From Catenulispora sp. MAP5-51 (GTDB lineage: Bacteria > Actinomycetota > Actinomycetes > Streptomycetales > Catenulisporaceae), in the NCBI RefSeq assembly GCF_041261205.1, contig NZ_JBGCCH010000051.1, forward strand, positions 1 to 45,414: DNA of 45,414 nucleotides, in the 5' to 3' direction. The position numbers were made by a program, and so were the translations under genes. Below the pieces are notes generated by a model that was not told the origin of the DNA, did no database searches, and saw nothing but the letters and a program-made list of their open reading frames with translations. This document shows positions 8,592 to 17,300 of this stretch, in pieces (position 1 is the first letter of the stretch; every line of letters begins with the position of its first letter).

Positions 8592-9563
8592 TCACTCCGC
8601 CACCGCGATGTAGCGGCGTCCTCGGGATTCGTTCTGGGCATCGGACAGATCGACGTCGACGCCGGGCCACGCGGCGCGCAGCCGGTCCTGCATCGCCGCG
8701 GAGATGTAGTGGTGGTTCAGGTCCAGCTTGGCCAGATGGGTCAGCGGCTGGCCGGCGAGCAGCGCGGCCGCGCCCTCGTCGCCCAGCGTGCCCAGGGACA
8801 GGTCCAGCGTCGTGAGCCGGGAGACGATCGGCGCGTGCGCGACCGCGGCGGCGATCTCGTCCTGGATCACGGAGTCGCGCAGACCGAGGTGCTTCAGGTT
8901 CTGGAAGTGCTGTCCGCTGAGCAGCCATTCGACATCCGCGGGCGTCGCGTCCCCGCCGTAATTGGGGTCGCCGAAGTAGAACTCGAGGTGCCGCAACGCG
9001 GGGAGGTCACATTCGCCGACGGTCCGCATCACGGTCGGCGGCAGGCCGCCGGATTCGAAGACCAGCTTGCGCAACGCGCTGTGGCGGAGCGGCTCGAAAT
9101 ACAACGACTCCTGTTCCGGGCAGCCGCGCACCCACAACTCTTCCAACCGCGGATACGCACGCAGTATGGGAGCGAGGTCGCCATGCTCGATGTAGGCGGT
9201 GTCCGAACCGCCGTCGCCGCCCTCGAAGATGTCACCGAGGAACAGCGCACGCAGGGCCGGGAGCCGGTCGGCACTCTTGGCGAGCAGTTCGGCCACCGGG
9301 TAGTCCCCGTTGCCCATGTACTCGCTCCACATTCCGATGGTCAGCGCGGTCACCCGGGTGGTGTCGACGGTCGCCAGGAACCGCTCCCAGATGTCCTCGA
9401 ACTCGAACCAGTCATCGGCCCAACTGCCGTGGTCGTCGTCGTAGTAGCAGTCGATGCGCAACGCGACGTCTCCGGTCACCTCCGGTATCGCCGCCTCCGG
9501 GTGCGGCGAGAACGCGACCACCGGCAGCCCGCCGAATGTCTCCAGATATTCCACGAAACTCAT
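8592..9563 (-). CDS. STM4015-family leucine-rich-repeat protein, copy 2
   Basis: A 323-aa paralog of copy 1 with the same architecture: N-terminal LETFGGLPVVAFS, Asp/Glu-rich loop, a run of LRR-like turns, then LDLSLGTLGDEGAAALLAGQ, the HHYIS motif, MQDRLRAAWPGV and a terminal RRYIAVAE. The LRR concave residues differ from copy 1 in the middle repeats, while the last ~110 residues are nearly the same, as if the variable part contacts different partners. Start ambiguity is the same as in copy 1: ATG 9563 (chosen) or GTG 9569, overlapping the copy 3 stop as GTGA. Confidence 0.85.
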   Translation of the reverse strand: MSFVEYLETFGGLPVVAFSPHPEAAIPEVTGDVALRIDCYYDDDHGSWADDWFEFEDIWERFLATVDTTRVTALTIGMWSEYMGNGDYPVAELLAKSADRLPALRALFLGDIFEGGDGGSDTAYIEHGDLAPILRAYPRLEELWVRGCPEQESLYFEPLRHSALRKLVFESGGLPPTVMRTVGECDLPALRHLEFYFGDPNYGGDATPADVEWLLSGQHFQNLKHLGLRDSVIQDEIAAAVAHAPIVSRLTTLDLSLGTLGDEGAAALLAGQPLTHLAKLDLNHHYISAAMQDRLRAAWPGVDVDLSDAQNESRGRRYIAVAE

Positions 9564-9565
9564 AC

Positions 9566-10441
9566 TCACGCCCCGATTCCGACATACCTGCGGCCCGATT
9601 CGTCGGCTGTCCGGTGCCAGGACAGATCGACGTCCACCCCCGGCCACGCGGTACGCAGCCGGTCTTGCATGGCTTCAGAGAAGTAGTGATGGTGCAGATC
9701 CAGCGCGGCGAGATGGTCCAGCGGCTGACCGTGCAGCAACGCCTCCCCGCCGTCGTCGCCGAGCGCGCCCAATGACAGATCGAGTACCCGCAGCCCGGCC
9801 ACGATCGGCGCGTGCGCCAGCGCCGCCGCGATCTCGTCCTGGATCAGGGAATTGCGAATGCCCAGGTGCTCGAGCTGCGGGAAGGTCCCACCGGCCAGGA
9901 GCCAGGCGAGGTCTTCCGGCTCGGCCCATCCGCACCAGTCGGGATGCCCCAGATACAGCTCCAGATGCCGCAGCTCCGGGAGATCGCACTCGCTGAGCGC
10001 GCGTATCGCCTCGGGATGGAGGCCGCCGGATTGCAGCACCAGGCGGCGGAGTCCCGTATGCCGCATCGCATCGAAATGTCGAGGCGACTCCTGCGAAAGG
10101 TCGGGAGTACCGCGGACCCAGAGTTCTTCCAATCCCGGATACGCATCGAGGATCGGCGTGAGGTCGGCGTGCTCGATGTACACGATCTCGTCGCCGTCGC
10201 CGCCGCCGAGGAACAGCGCGCGTAACGCCGGGAACCGTTCCGCGTTCTCGGCCAGCAGCCGGCCCGGGTACCCGTCCGCGTGCGAGACCTCGCCCCAGCG
10301 GCCGATGACCAGAGCGGCCACCCGCGTCGTGTCGACCGCTTCCACGAAGTCCTCGAAGGCCTGCTCGAACGCGACGCCGCCACGGCATTCGATCCGCGAC
10401 GCGAGGCCTCCCCCGAACTCCATCCCCGCCATCCCCGCCAT
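9566..10441 (-). CDS. STM4015-family leucine-rich-repeat protein, copy 3 (N-terminally short)
   Basis: A 291-aa paralog that lacks the ~30-residue N-terminal segment (E-x-F-x-G-x-PV) present in the other three copies; homology starts at LASRIEC. The start is one of three closely spaced ATGs (10441, 10432, 10423) within a GCGGGGATG triplication, with GGGCCGGG upstream of the first. LRR turns and the HHYFS and MQDRLRTAWPGV motifs are kept. The C terminus reads RRYVGIGA, having lost the AVAE ending shared by copies 1, 2 and 4. Truncation at both ends suggests relaxed constraint or a special role. It lies 15 bp after the copy 4 stop, in the same operon. Confidence 0.82.
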   Translation of the reverse strand: MAGMAGMEFGGGLASRIECRGGVAFEQAFEDFVEAVDTTRVAALVIGRWGEVSHADGYPGRLLAENAERFPALRALFLGGGDGDEIVYIEHADLTPILDAYPGLEELWVRGTPDLSQESPRHFDAMRHTGLRRLVLQSGGLHPEAIRALSECDLPELRHLELYLGHPDWCGWAEPEDLAWLLAGGTFPQLEHLGIRNSLIQDEIAAALAHAPIVAGLRVLDLSLGALGDDGGEALLHGQPLDHLAALDLHHHYFSEAMQDRLRTAWPGVDVDLSWHRTADESGRRYVGIGA

Positions 10442-10456
10442 CCCGGCCCGACCCGC

Positions 10457-11458
10457 CTACTCGGCGACCGCGACGAACCGGTGCTCCTCGCCGTCGTCCC
10501 AGTCGTCCGGCTCCTCCTGTCCGGACAGGTCCAGCTCCACGCCGGGCAGCGCCTCGCGCAGCCGCTCCTGCATCGGCTCGGAGATGAAGTGGTGGTGCAG
10601 GTCGAGCTTCTTCAGGTGGGTCAGCGGCTGCCCGGCCAGCAGCGCGGCCGCGCCCTCGTCGCCGAGCGTGCCCAGCGACAGGTCGAGCACCTCCAGCCGG
10701 GCCACGATCGGGGCGTGCGCGACCGCCGCGGCGACCTCGTCGGCGTTCTCGGCGTCCCGCAGGCCCAGGTAGCGCAGCTTCGGCAAGCCGGCGCCGGCCA
10801 GGATGCCGGCCAGGTCGGCGATCTCCGAGCCGCCGAAGTACTCCTCGTCGCCGAGGTACAGCTCCAGGTCGGTCAGCTCCGGGAACTCCGAGCCGGCGAC
10901 GGCCCGGACCACCTCGGGCGGCAGGCCGCCGCTCTGGAACGTCAGCTCCCTGAGTTCGGGGTACGCGCGCTGCTCCCACCCCAGGTTCTCGCTGCCCCGG
11001 ACGCCGAACGTCAGCAGCTTCGGGAAGGCCCGCAGCAGCGGCGTCAGGTCGCTCTGGTGGATCCAGGAGATCTCGTTCTGCTCGGCCACGATGTCGCCGA
11101 GGAACAGGTGTCGCAGGTTCGGGAACCGGTCGGCGGCGGCGATCAGCGGCGCGAACACGTCGGCCGCGTCGCGATCGTGATCGTCGTCGGTGATCCAGTT
11201 GCCGATGATGAAAGCGCTGATCCTGGTGGTGTCCACAGCGTGCAGGAAGGCGTCGAAGCGCGCCGGGTAAGGCAGGCCGCGATAGTCGCCGACCTCGAGG
11301 CGCCAGGCCCACTCCTCGACGTCGGCGGGGATCTCGACGTCGGCGGGGTTCTCGGCACCGGCGGGCCAGTCGTGGTTCGCCTCGGGATCCGCGTCGGGCA
11401 TGGTGAATACGGGCAGTCCGCCCCACCCCTGTAGTTCGACACACTCGCTTGCGATCAC
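10457..11458 (-). CDS. STM4015-family leucine-rich-repeat protein, copy 4 (first gene of the cassette)
   Basis: A 333-aa leucine-rich-repeat protein that opens the eight-gene cassette. GTG at 11458 has GAAGGGG six to seven nt upstream. N-terminal LQGWGGLPVFTMP, an acidic insert with a repeated IPADVE, LRR-like turns (NLRHLFLGDI, KLLTFGVRG, ELRELTFQSGGLP, ELTDLELYLG, KLRYLGLRD, RLEVLDLSLG, HLKKLDLHHH), then HHFIS, MQERLREALPGV, an acidic linker, and terminal HRFVAVAE. All four copies share the SGGLP turn and the LDLSLG-x-LGD segment. An inverted repeat sits just upstream. No catalytic motif. Confidence 0.85.
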   Translation of the reverse strand: MIASECVELQGWGGLPVFTMPDADPEANHDWPAGAENPADVEIPADVEEWAWRLEVGDYRGLPYPARFDAFLHAVDTTRISAFIIGNWITDDDHDRDAADVFAPLIAAADRFPNLRHLFLGDIVAEQNEISWIHQSDLTPLLRAFPKLLTFGVRGSENLGWEQRAYPELRELTFQSGGLPPEVVRAVAGSEFPELTDLELYLGDEEYFGGSEIADLAGILAGAGLPKLRYLGLRDAENADEVAAAVAHAPIVARLEVLDLSLGTLGDEGAAALLAGQPLTHLKKLDLHHHFISEPMQERLREALPGVELDLSGQEEPDDWDDGEEHRFVAVAE

Positions 11459-11471
11459 GGGGACCCCTTCA

Positions 11472-11509
11472 GGCGGCTGGTTCCGACGCGAGACTTTCTA
11501 CCAGCCGCC
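11472..11509 (-). promoter_or_regulatory. Inverted repeat in front of the STM4015-4011 operon
   Basis: Perfect 10-bp arms GGCGGCTGGT (11472-11481) and ACCAGCCGCC (11500-11509) flank 18 bp in the 82-bp gap between the ABC permease stop and the first LRR gene, ending 13 bp before the start codon. It could be an operator over the cassette promoter (a TAGAAA -10-like box on the minus strand starts at the arm boundary), an mRNA leader hairpin, or a terminator of the upstream gene. There is no T-run, so I cannot decide. Confidence 0.55.
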
Positions 11510-11540
11510 ACCGACTCGGGTCCGCCCGAATCCCGGCCTG

Positions 11541-14363
11541 CTACTCGAATTCAGCGTCCCGCAACCGCACGGACAACTCGATCGGCCGCCGCAGCATCTG
11601 GTCCAGCAGCACGCCCCCGACCGTCATCGCGAGCACCACCGCCACGACCGGCACGGCCCAGTCCCAGCCGATCGATCCGGTCGCCACCACGGAGTCCCCG
11701 GCCCCTCCGGCCCCTCCCGCCGGACCGCGGCTCCGCGAGCCCAGCAGCGGCGAGAGCCCGGCTCCCATGCCGAGTCCGGCCGCGACCGCGAGCACCGCGA
11801 CCGGCAACGGCACCAGCATCGCGACCAGCCGGCTGCGGACCGCGCGCAGGCCGAACACCTGCAGAAGCAGAGCGCTGTCACGGCTGACGGCCCGCGTCGC
11901 GGTCAACAACTGCAGCAGGCACAACGCGAAGTAGCCGACGCAGAGTGCTTCGACGAGATGGAACACGTCCCGCGCCGCCGACACCCGTCCCTCGGCGTAC
12001 ACCTGGGACTGCGCGTCCGCCAGCATCGTGACGTCGAAGTCCTTCGTCACCCCGGGCAGCGCGCGCAGCGCCGAGGCCGAGACCGACCCGGTGCCGGCAC
12101 CGAACCACGCGACGTTCGGCTTGCCGGGGTCGACCATCGGCACCTCGCCGGCCGGCACCACGACGTAGTCGGTCCCGCCCACGTTCTCGACGGAGTCGGC
12201 CAGCGGCACGTCGGCGTACGCCCCGATGACAGCCTTGAACGAGCCGGCCGTCTCGGACACCGACACCGACCCGCTGTACAGACCGGCCAGGCCCGGCGAG
12301 GCCAGCACCGTCACGGTCCCGTCCGCCTTCGGGGGCACCGGCCAGCTCGCCGGGACCTGCTGCCCGCGCGCCGAAGCGTCGCTCAGCGCTGCCGCAGCGG
12401 CTTTCCGGAAGGCCTCCGGCTCGACGGTGATCACCGTGATCGGCCGCGGCTCGGGGGTGCCCTCGTCGGTGATCTGCGCGATCCCGCCGACGTCCGCGCG
12501 GCCGGTGAAGACGCCGCGCACACCGGGCACTTTCTCAGCCTCGGCCGCGAAGTCGTCGGGGAACACCGACCCGACCGGCAGGGCGTCGACCTGTGCCGCG
12601 GCCCCGACGGACCGGACCGTGTCGTCGCGCACCTTCTGCTGCACCGCGGCGTCGTAGCCGGCGGCGAACATCCCGGCCGCGACCACGACGACCAGGCCGG
12701 CCAGCGGGGCCGCGACCACGCGCACCCGGCGCCCGGACAGCGCCGCCGCCACGAACCCGACGACGCTGCGGCGCCGTGCCAGCAGCCGGACCGCCGGCCC
12801 GAACAAGGCCGGCACCAGCCGCACCGCGGCGATCCCGGCGGCGAAGGCCAGCAGCGCCGGGGCGGCCACCGCGATCCAGTCGATCGAGCCGTTCGCGGTC
12901 GCAGAGCCCTGACTGCGGTAGACGGCCAGCGCGCCGCCGGCCGCCAGCAGCAGGCCGATGTCGCGCACGATCCGCCGGACCCGCGCGGTGTCGCCGACCG
13001 CCTCGTGGCGCGCCGACACGACGCGGTCCCCGGCCCGGAGCACCGAGTAGCCGACCATGCCGAACGTCAGCAGCGTCACCAGCACCACGCCGGACCACGC
13101 GGCCGGGTCGCGCAGCGTGCCGTGCCCGGCCTGGACCGCGCCGGCCGCCCCGAGGACCGCGAACACCGCCACGACCGCCGCGACCTGGGTCGCGTGGCGC
13201 AGCGCCAGCCGGACCGGGGAGGCGCCGCGGGCCCGGTACAGCGCGACGAACAGGGCCCGCCGCAGCACCGTCAGGCGCAGCATGAGGAACAGCGCCGCCA
13301 GCGCGCCCGCGGACAGCGCGCCGAGCACGACGGCGGACAGCTGGTGGCTGTCGGACTGGGTGCTCAGGACGCCCGCGGCCAGGTCCTTGAGCCCGGTGTT
13401 CAGCTCGACGCCGCCCTTGAGGTCGCTGACCCCGAGCGTCGCCTGGTCCAGCGCCGGGCCGACGGCCGACAGCACCGCGGGCGTCAGGCGGGAGGGGTCG
13501 ACGACGTAGTCGTAGACCGTCGTGTACTCGCCGACGCGGGCGCCGGCCGAGATCGACGCGATCGCGTCGGGGCGGCTGACGAACACGTCCGATTCCCACA
13601 CGGTGACCGACTGTTCGCACTTGAAGTTGAGGCACTCCGTGGTCAGCACCGGATCGCGCTTGGTGGCGATGTGCCACAGCGGGTCGTCCGCGCCGACCCC
13701 GGCGGCGGGCGCGAAGATCCCGGCGACCTGGACGGACATCGTGAACGCGACGTGGTTGCCCGGGCCGGTCCCGGTGCCGGTGGTGTCCGTCGCCACGACC
13801 GTGCCGACGGTCAGGCCGAGCCGGTCCGCCGTCGCCTCGGACACCGCGATCGGCACCGTCATCTTCACGCCGGTGAGGAACCCGTCGGAGCTGTTGAAGA
13901 CGTCCTGTTCCGCTTCCTTGCCCGGCGTCCCCCCGGCGATCCAGCGCACCTTGTCGTCCAGCTGCGGCGCCCAGTCGAAGCGCAGCCAGGCGGGGTTGGC
14001 GAGGTGGGCCGGCGGGTTCACGGCCGGCAGCAGGTGGTCGTACTGCCGCGTGATCGAGGTCTGCGACACCAGCTTCTTCAGGGCGTCCGGCAGCGCGGCC
14101 AGGTTCGACGCCGCGACCGAGGAGATGTCGGACGCGGTCTTCGGGTACGCGGCGTCGGTGGAGACCGGCGGGCCGGAGAACACCAGATCGCGGTGCGACC
14201 AGGGCGCCTGGCCTATCAGGGAACTGACGGTGAAGGCGTCGGACTTCTTGGTGTCGGCCGGGACCACCACCGCGACGGCGGCCGTCCCGGCGGCCAACAG
14301 CGCCAGCGCGGCCAGCACCAGGCGGGCCGGGCCGAGTTCGGCAAACCAGCGCGGCGTCCTCAT
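11541..14363 (-). CDS. FtsX-type ABC transporter permease, second of two
   Basis: A 940-aa membrane protein. An N-terminal transmembrane helix (about 12-36) is followed by a large extracytoplasmic domain (~40-310), then hydrophobic segments near 318-345, 370-390, 400-425, 450-465, 475-500 and 525-550. A second extracellular domain follows (~560-810), then a C-terminal cluster of three or four helices ending in LDQMLRRPIELSVRLRDAEFE. This is the MacB/FtsX (type VII ABC) permease layout duplicated in one chain, as in actinobacterial lipoprotein or antibiotic-peptide exporters. Its ATG overlaps the preceding permease stop as ATGA. No ATP-binding subunit is encoded in the window, so an ATPase must come from elsewhere or the proteins work in another way. 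Substrate unknown. Confidence 0.8.
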   Translation of the reverse strand: MRTPRWFAELGPARLVLAALALLAAGTAAVAVVVPADTKKSDAFTVSSLIGQAPWSHRDLVFSGPPVSTDAAYPKTASDISSVAASNLAALPDALKKLVSQTSITRQYDHLLPAVNPPAHLANPAWLRFDWAPQLDDKVRWIAGGTPGKEAEQDVFNSSDGFLTGVKMTVPIAVSEATADRLGLTVGTVVATDTTGTGTGPGNHVAFTMSVQVAGIFAPAAGVGADDPLWHIATKRDPVLTTECLNFKCEQSVTVWESDVFVSRPDAIASISAGARVGEYTTVYDYVVDPSRLTPAVLSAVGPALDQATLGVSDLKGGVELNTGLKDLAAGVLSTQSDSHQLSAVVLGALSAGALAALFLMLRLTVLRRALFVALYRARGASPVRLALRHATQVAAVVAVFAVLGAAGAVQAGHGTLRDPAAWSGVVLVTLLTFGMVGYSVLRAGDRVVSARHEAVGDTARVRRIVRDIGLLLAAGGALAVYRSQGSATANGSIDWIAVAAPALLAFAAGIAAVRLVPALFGPAVRLLARRRSVVGFVAAALSGRRVRVVAAPLAGLVVVVAAGMFAAGYDAAVQQKVRDDTVRSVGAAAQVDALPVGSVFPDDFAAEAEKVPGVRGVFTGRADVGGIAQITDEGTPEPRPITVITVEPEAFRKAAAAALSDASARGQQVPASWPVPPKADGTVTVLASPGLAGLYSGSVSVSETAGSFKAVIGAYADVPLADSVENVGGTDYVVVPAGEVPMVDPGKPNVAWFGAGTGSVSASALRALPGVTKDFDVTMLADAQSQVYAEGRVSAARDVFHLVEALCVGYFALCLLQLLTATRAVSRDSALLLQVFGLRAVRSRLVAMLVPLPVAVLAVAAGLGMGAGLSPLLGSRSRGPAGGAGGAGDSVVATGSIGWDWAVPVVAVVLAMTVGGVLLDQMLRRPIELSVRLRDAEFE

Positions 14364-17300
14364 CGGCCGTCCTCCCCCAGGCGCAGCGTGCCGCCCACGC
14401 CGTCCGAGCGCCGGGTCAGCGAGACCAGCGCGACCAGCCCGAGCAGCAGCACGGCGGCCGCCGCGCCGACCCCGGCCAGGGCCGGCAGGTCCACCACGGC
14501 CACCGGTTTGGGGATCGGCACCTGTCCGGAATCGGTGAGGATCAGCAAGGGCAGTTCCGATCGGATCGTGAGCACCGCCAGCGCCCCGCCGCCGACCATG
14601 CCGAGGACCACCAGCAGCAGGTTCTCGGCCAGCAGCATCGCGGCGGTGCGGCGCCGGGACAGTCCCAGGGCGTTGAGCAGGGCGAGTTCGGTGGTGCGCT
14701 CGCGCAGCGCGATGACGGAGTGCAGCGCGAACCCGATGAGGATGAACAGCAGCGCCGCGCCGGCCGCGATCACCAGCGTCAGCTTCATGGCGCTGCGGAT
14801 CGGGTCGTCCCGGATCACCGCGGCCTGGCTGGTGCGGTCGGTGACGGTCGGCGCGGAGACCAGGGCGCCGTTGTGCACCGCGCGGTAGCGGTCGGCAAGC
14901 TGCGCCGGCGTGGTGTCCCCGGCGGCCTTGGCCCACCACTCGATCTGCTCGTCCACCGCCTTGGCCATCAGGTCCGCGCGGTCCAGGAAACCGATCGGCA
15001 CGACCAGCGCCGCGTTCTCGGCCGGGGCGCCGGGAGCCGGATTCCCGATCCGGTACGGCGCGGGCATCGCGGTCACCAAGCCGACGAAGTGCAGGCGCAC
15101 CTCGGCCCCGAACGCCTTGGTGGTGTAGGAGTCGCCGACCTTCAGGCCGAGGGTGTTCAGCAGCTGGGCGGAGGCCAGGGCCGGGACGTCGGCGGAGGAG
15201 GCGACGGAGCGGGACAGGTCCAGGGTGTGGGTGACGATCGGCGAGGTGTCGGCGCCGAAGCCGGAGTACTCGGTGAAGTGCACGAGCCCGGAGCCGGACG
15301 TTGTGCCGACCTGGTAGGCGTTCGGCGCTGCGACGGTCCCCGAGGTGTCCGAATCGGTGCTGCCAGGCTGCGCCTCGCCGACCGCGTGCGCATGGACCCC
15401 GGCGGGCAGCGAGACCGGCTGTCCGTCGGCGGTCAGGTTGCCGACGTCCATGGTGATGTTGTCGCCGTTGCCCTGACCGCCGGCCTGCACGCTGCAGTTC
15501 GGATCGACAGTGCCCTGCGAGCTGTAGGTCGCGCACAGCGGTGCGTTGTACGTGATCGACAGACCCGTGATCCGCAGCGGATAGGCGATGGTGCCGCCCT
15601 CGGCGGCGACCTGCGCGCTGAGGGTGTGGGTCTGGCCGTCCGCGGCGGGGAGACCGCCGAAGTCCACGACGGAGCCGACGCCGTAGGCGTCCACCACCTC
15701 GGCCTGGACATCGAGCGCGCCGAGGCTGCCGGGCTCGGTCGGATGCGCGCTCTGCGCCTGGTACCGGACGTCGATCGCCAGCCTGGTCGGCTTGCCGGGC
15801 AAGGGCACGCCCCCGGACAGCCCGTCCTGGTCCCAGCCGCGCGCCGCCAGCCCCGCGGACAGCTCGGGCCAGGTCTTGCCGGCCAGATCGGAGCGCAGAT
15901 CCACGACCCCCGCCGAGCGTGCCGGGTCGAGGCCCAGGACGTCGACCGGCAGCTGCACGGTCCCGGATCCGAAGGAGAGGTTCTCGCGGGCGGCGGCGAA
16001 CCCGGCGGCGGTCCCCGGCACGGCGGCGAACGATCCGCTGACGCCGAGATGCCCGCCGGGGATGTCGGCGGCGCGGACGTCGGCGCCGACCAAGTGCGCA
16101 CCCTGATCAGCGGCGGAGCGGTCCGCCGAGGCCAGGAACACCGTGGCCTGCGTCCCGACCGCGACCGCCATGATCAGCAGGGCCATCGGCGCGGCGTAGG
16201 TCCGGGCCATGCGGCCCACGCGCCACCCGGCCAGCGCCACGACCGCGGCCCGGCGTCGCGCGGCCACGTACTCCAGCGGACCGACGATCAGCGGCAGCAC
16301 CCGCAGCAGCACCAGCGATCCGGCCAGCAGCAGCACCGACGGCGCGACCACCTGCGGCAGGCTGAGCGGGCCGTTGTGGGAGGGGTCGTCGCCGAAGCGC
16401 GTGAGCTCCCACAGCGCGGCTGCGCCGAGCAGGACCACGACCACGTCCGCGCCGGTGCGCTGCACGGCGGTGCGCACCTGTGAGCGGCTGCGTTCGCGCT
16501 TGACGCCGACGAAGCTGGCCGAGGACGTCACCGGCACCAAAGTCAGCAGCAGCAACGTGATCAGCGCGCCGACCAGGACGACGGCCCACAGGCCGGAGGA
16601 GATCGGCGGGGCGCTGTCGTGCGCGGCGGACCACCGGCTGGAGGTCAGACCGCGCTCCAGAACCCTTGCCAGGAAAGGCGCGACGGCCGCCACCGGGGCG
16701 GTGAGCAGCAGGCCCTCGGTCATCCCGATGCGCAGCAGCCCGCGCACCGACGCGCCGCGGGCGCGCAGCAGGCCGTCGGTCTCCCGCCGGTGCTCGGACA
16801 GCAGGCGGGTGGTCAGGACCAGTGCGGTCAGCGCCAGCAGCGCGAGCTCGACCACCGGCAGCAGGTTCAGACGGCTGCTGATTCGCAGGTCGCCGTCGAT
16901 GCCCTGGGTCTGCGCGGTGAGCGGGTCGACGACCGTGGTGTGGATGTCGGTGTCGACGGCGTTCGCCGCGCCGGCCAGGTAGGCGTCGAGGACCGCGAGG
17001 CGGTTCTGCAGGGTGGAGGCCGGCCCGGTCTGGATGGTGCTGAAGTCCGGGGCCGCGAGCACCGTCTCCTGGCGGACCTCCAGCAGCCGGCCGGCGGTGA
17101 CGCTCGGGTCGACGAACGCCGGCCCGAAGGTGGGCAGGTCCTCCTGGCCCTTGCCGGCGCCCTTGTAGGCCTCGGCCTGCCAGAAGTCGCCGGAGGTGTC
17201 GACCGGGTCGTAGACGCCGACGATCTTGAAGCGCTGCATCGCGCCGTCCATGCGCGCCCGGGTGTCGACTTCGTCGCCGACCTTCCAGTGGTTGGCGGTG

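Noticed and set aside
8592-8595. GTG 8595 and GTG 9569 as starts of LRR copies 1 and 2
   Set aside because: They would give GTGA overlaps like the rest of the operon, but the ATG two codons later gives the MSF start shared by both copies. Kept as an alternative only.
11400-14888. A 1162-codon open frame on the plus strand opposite the ABC permeases
   Set aside because: Arg/His/Gly/Asp-rich composition with no domain pattern. It is the antisense shadow of GC-rich codons; the minus strand holds two coherent permeases.
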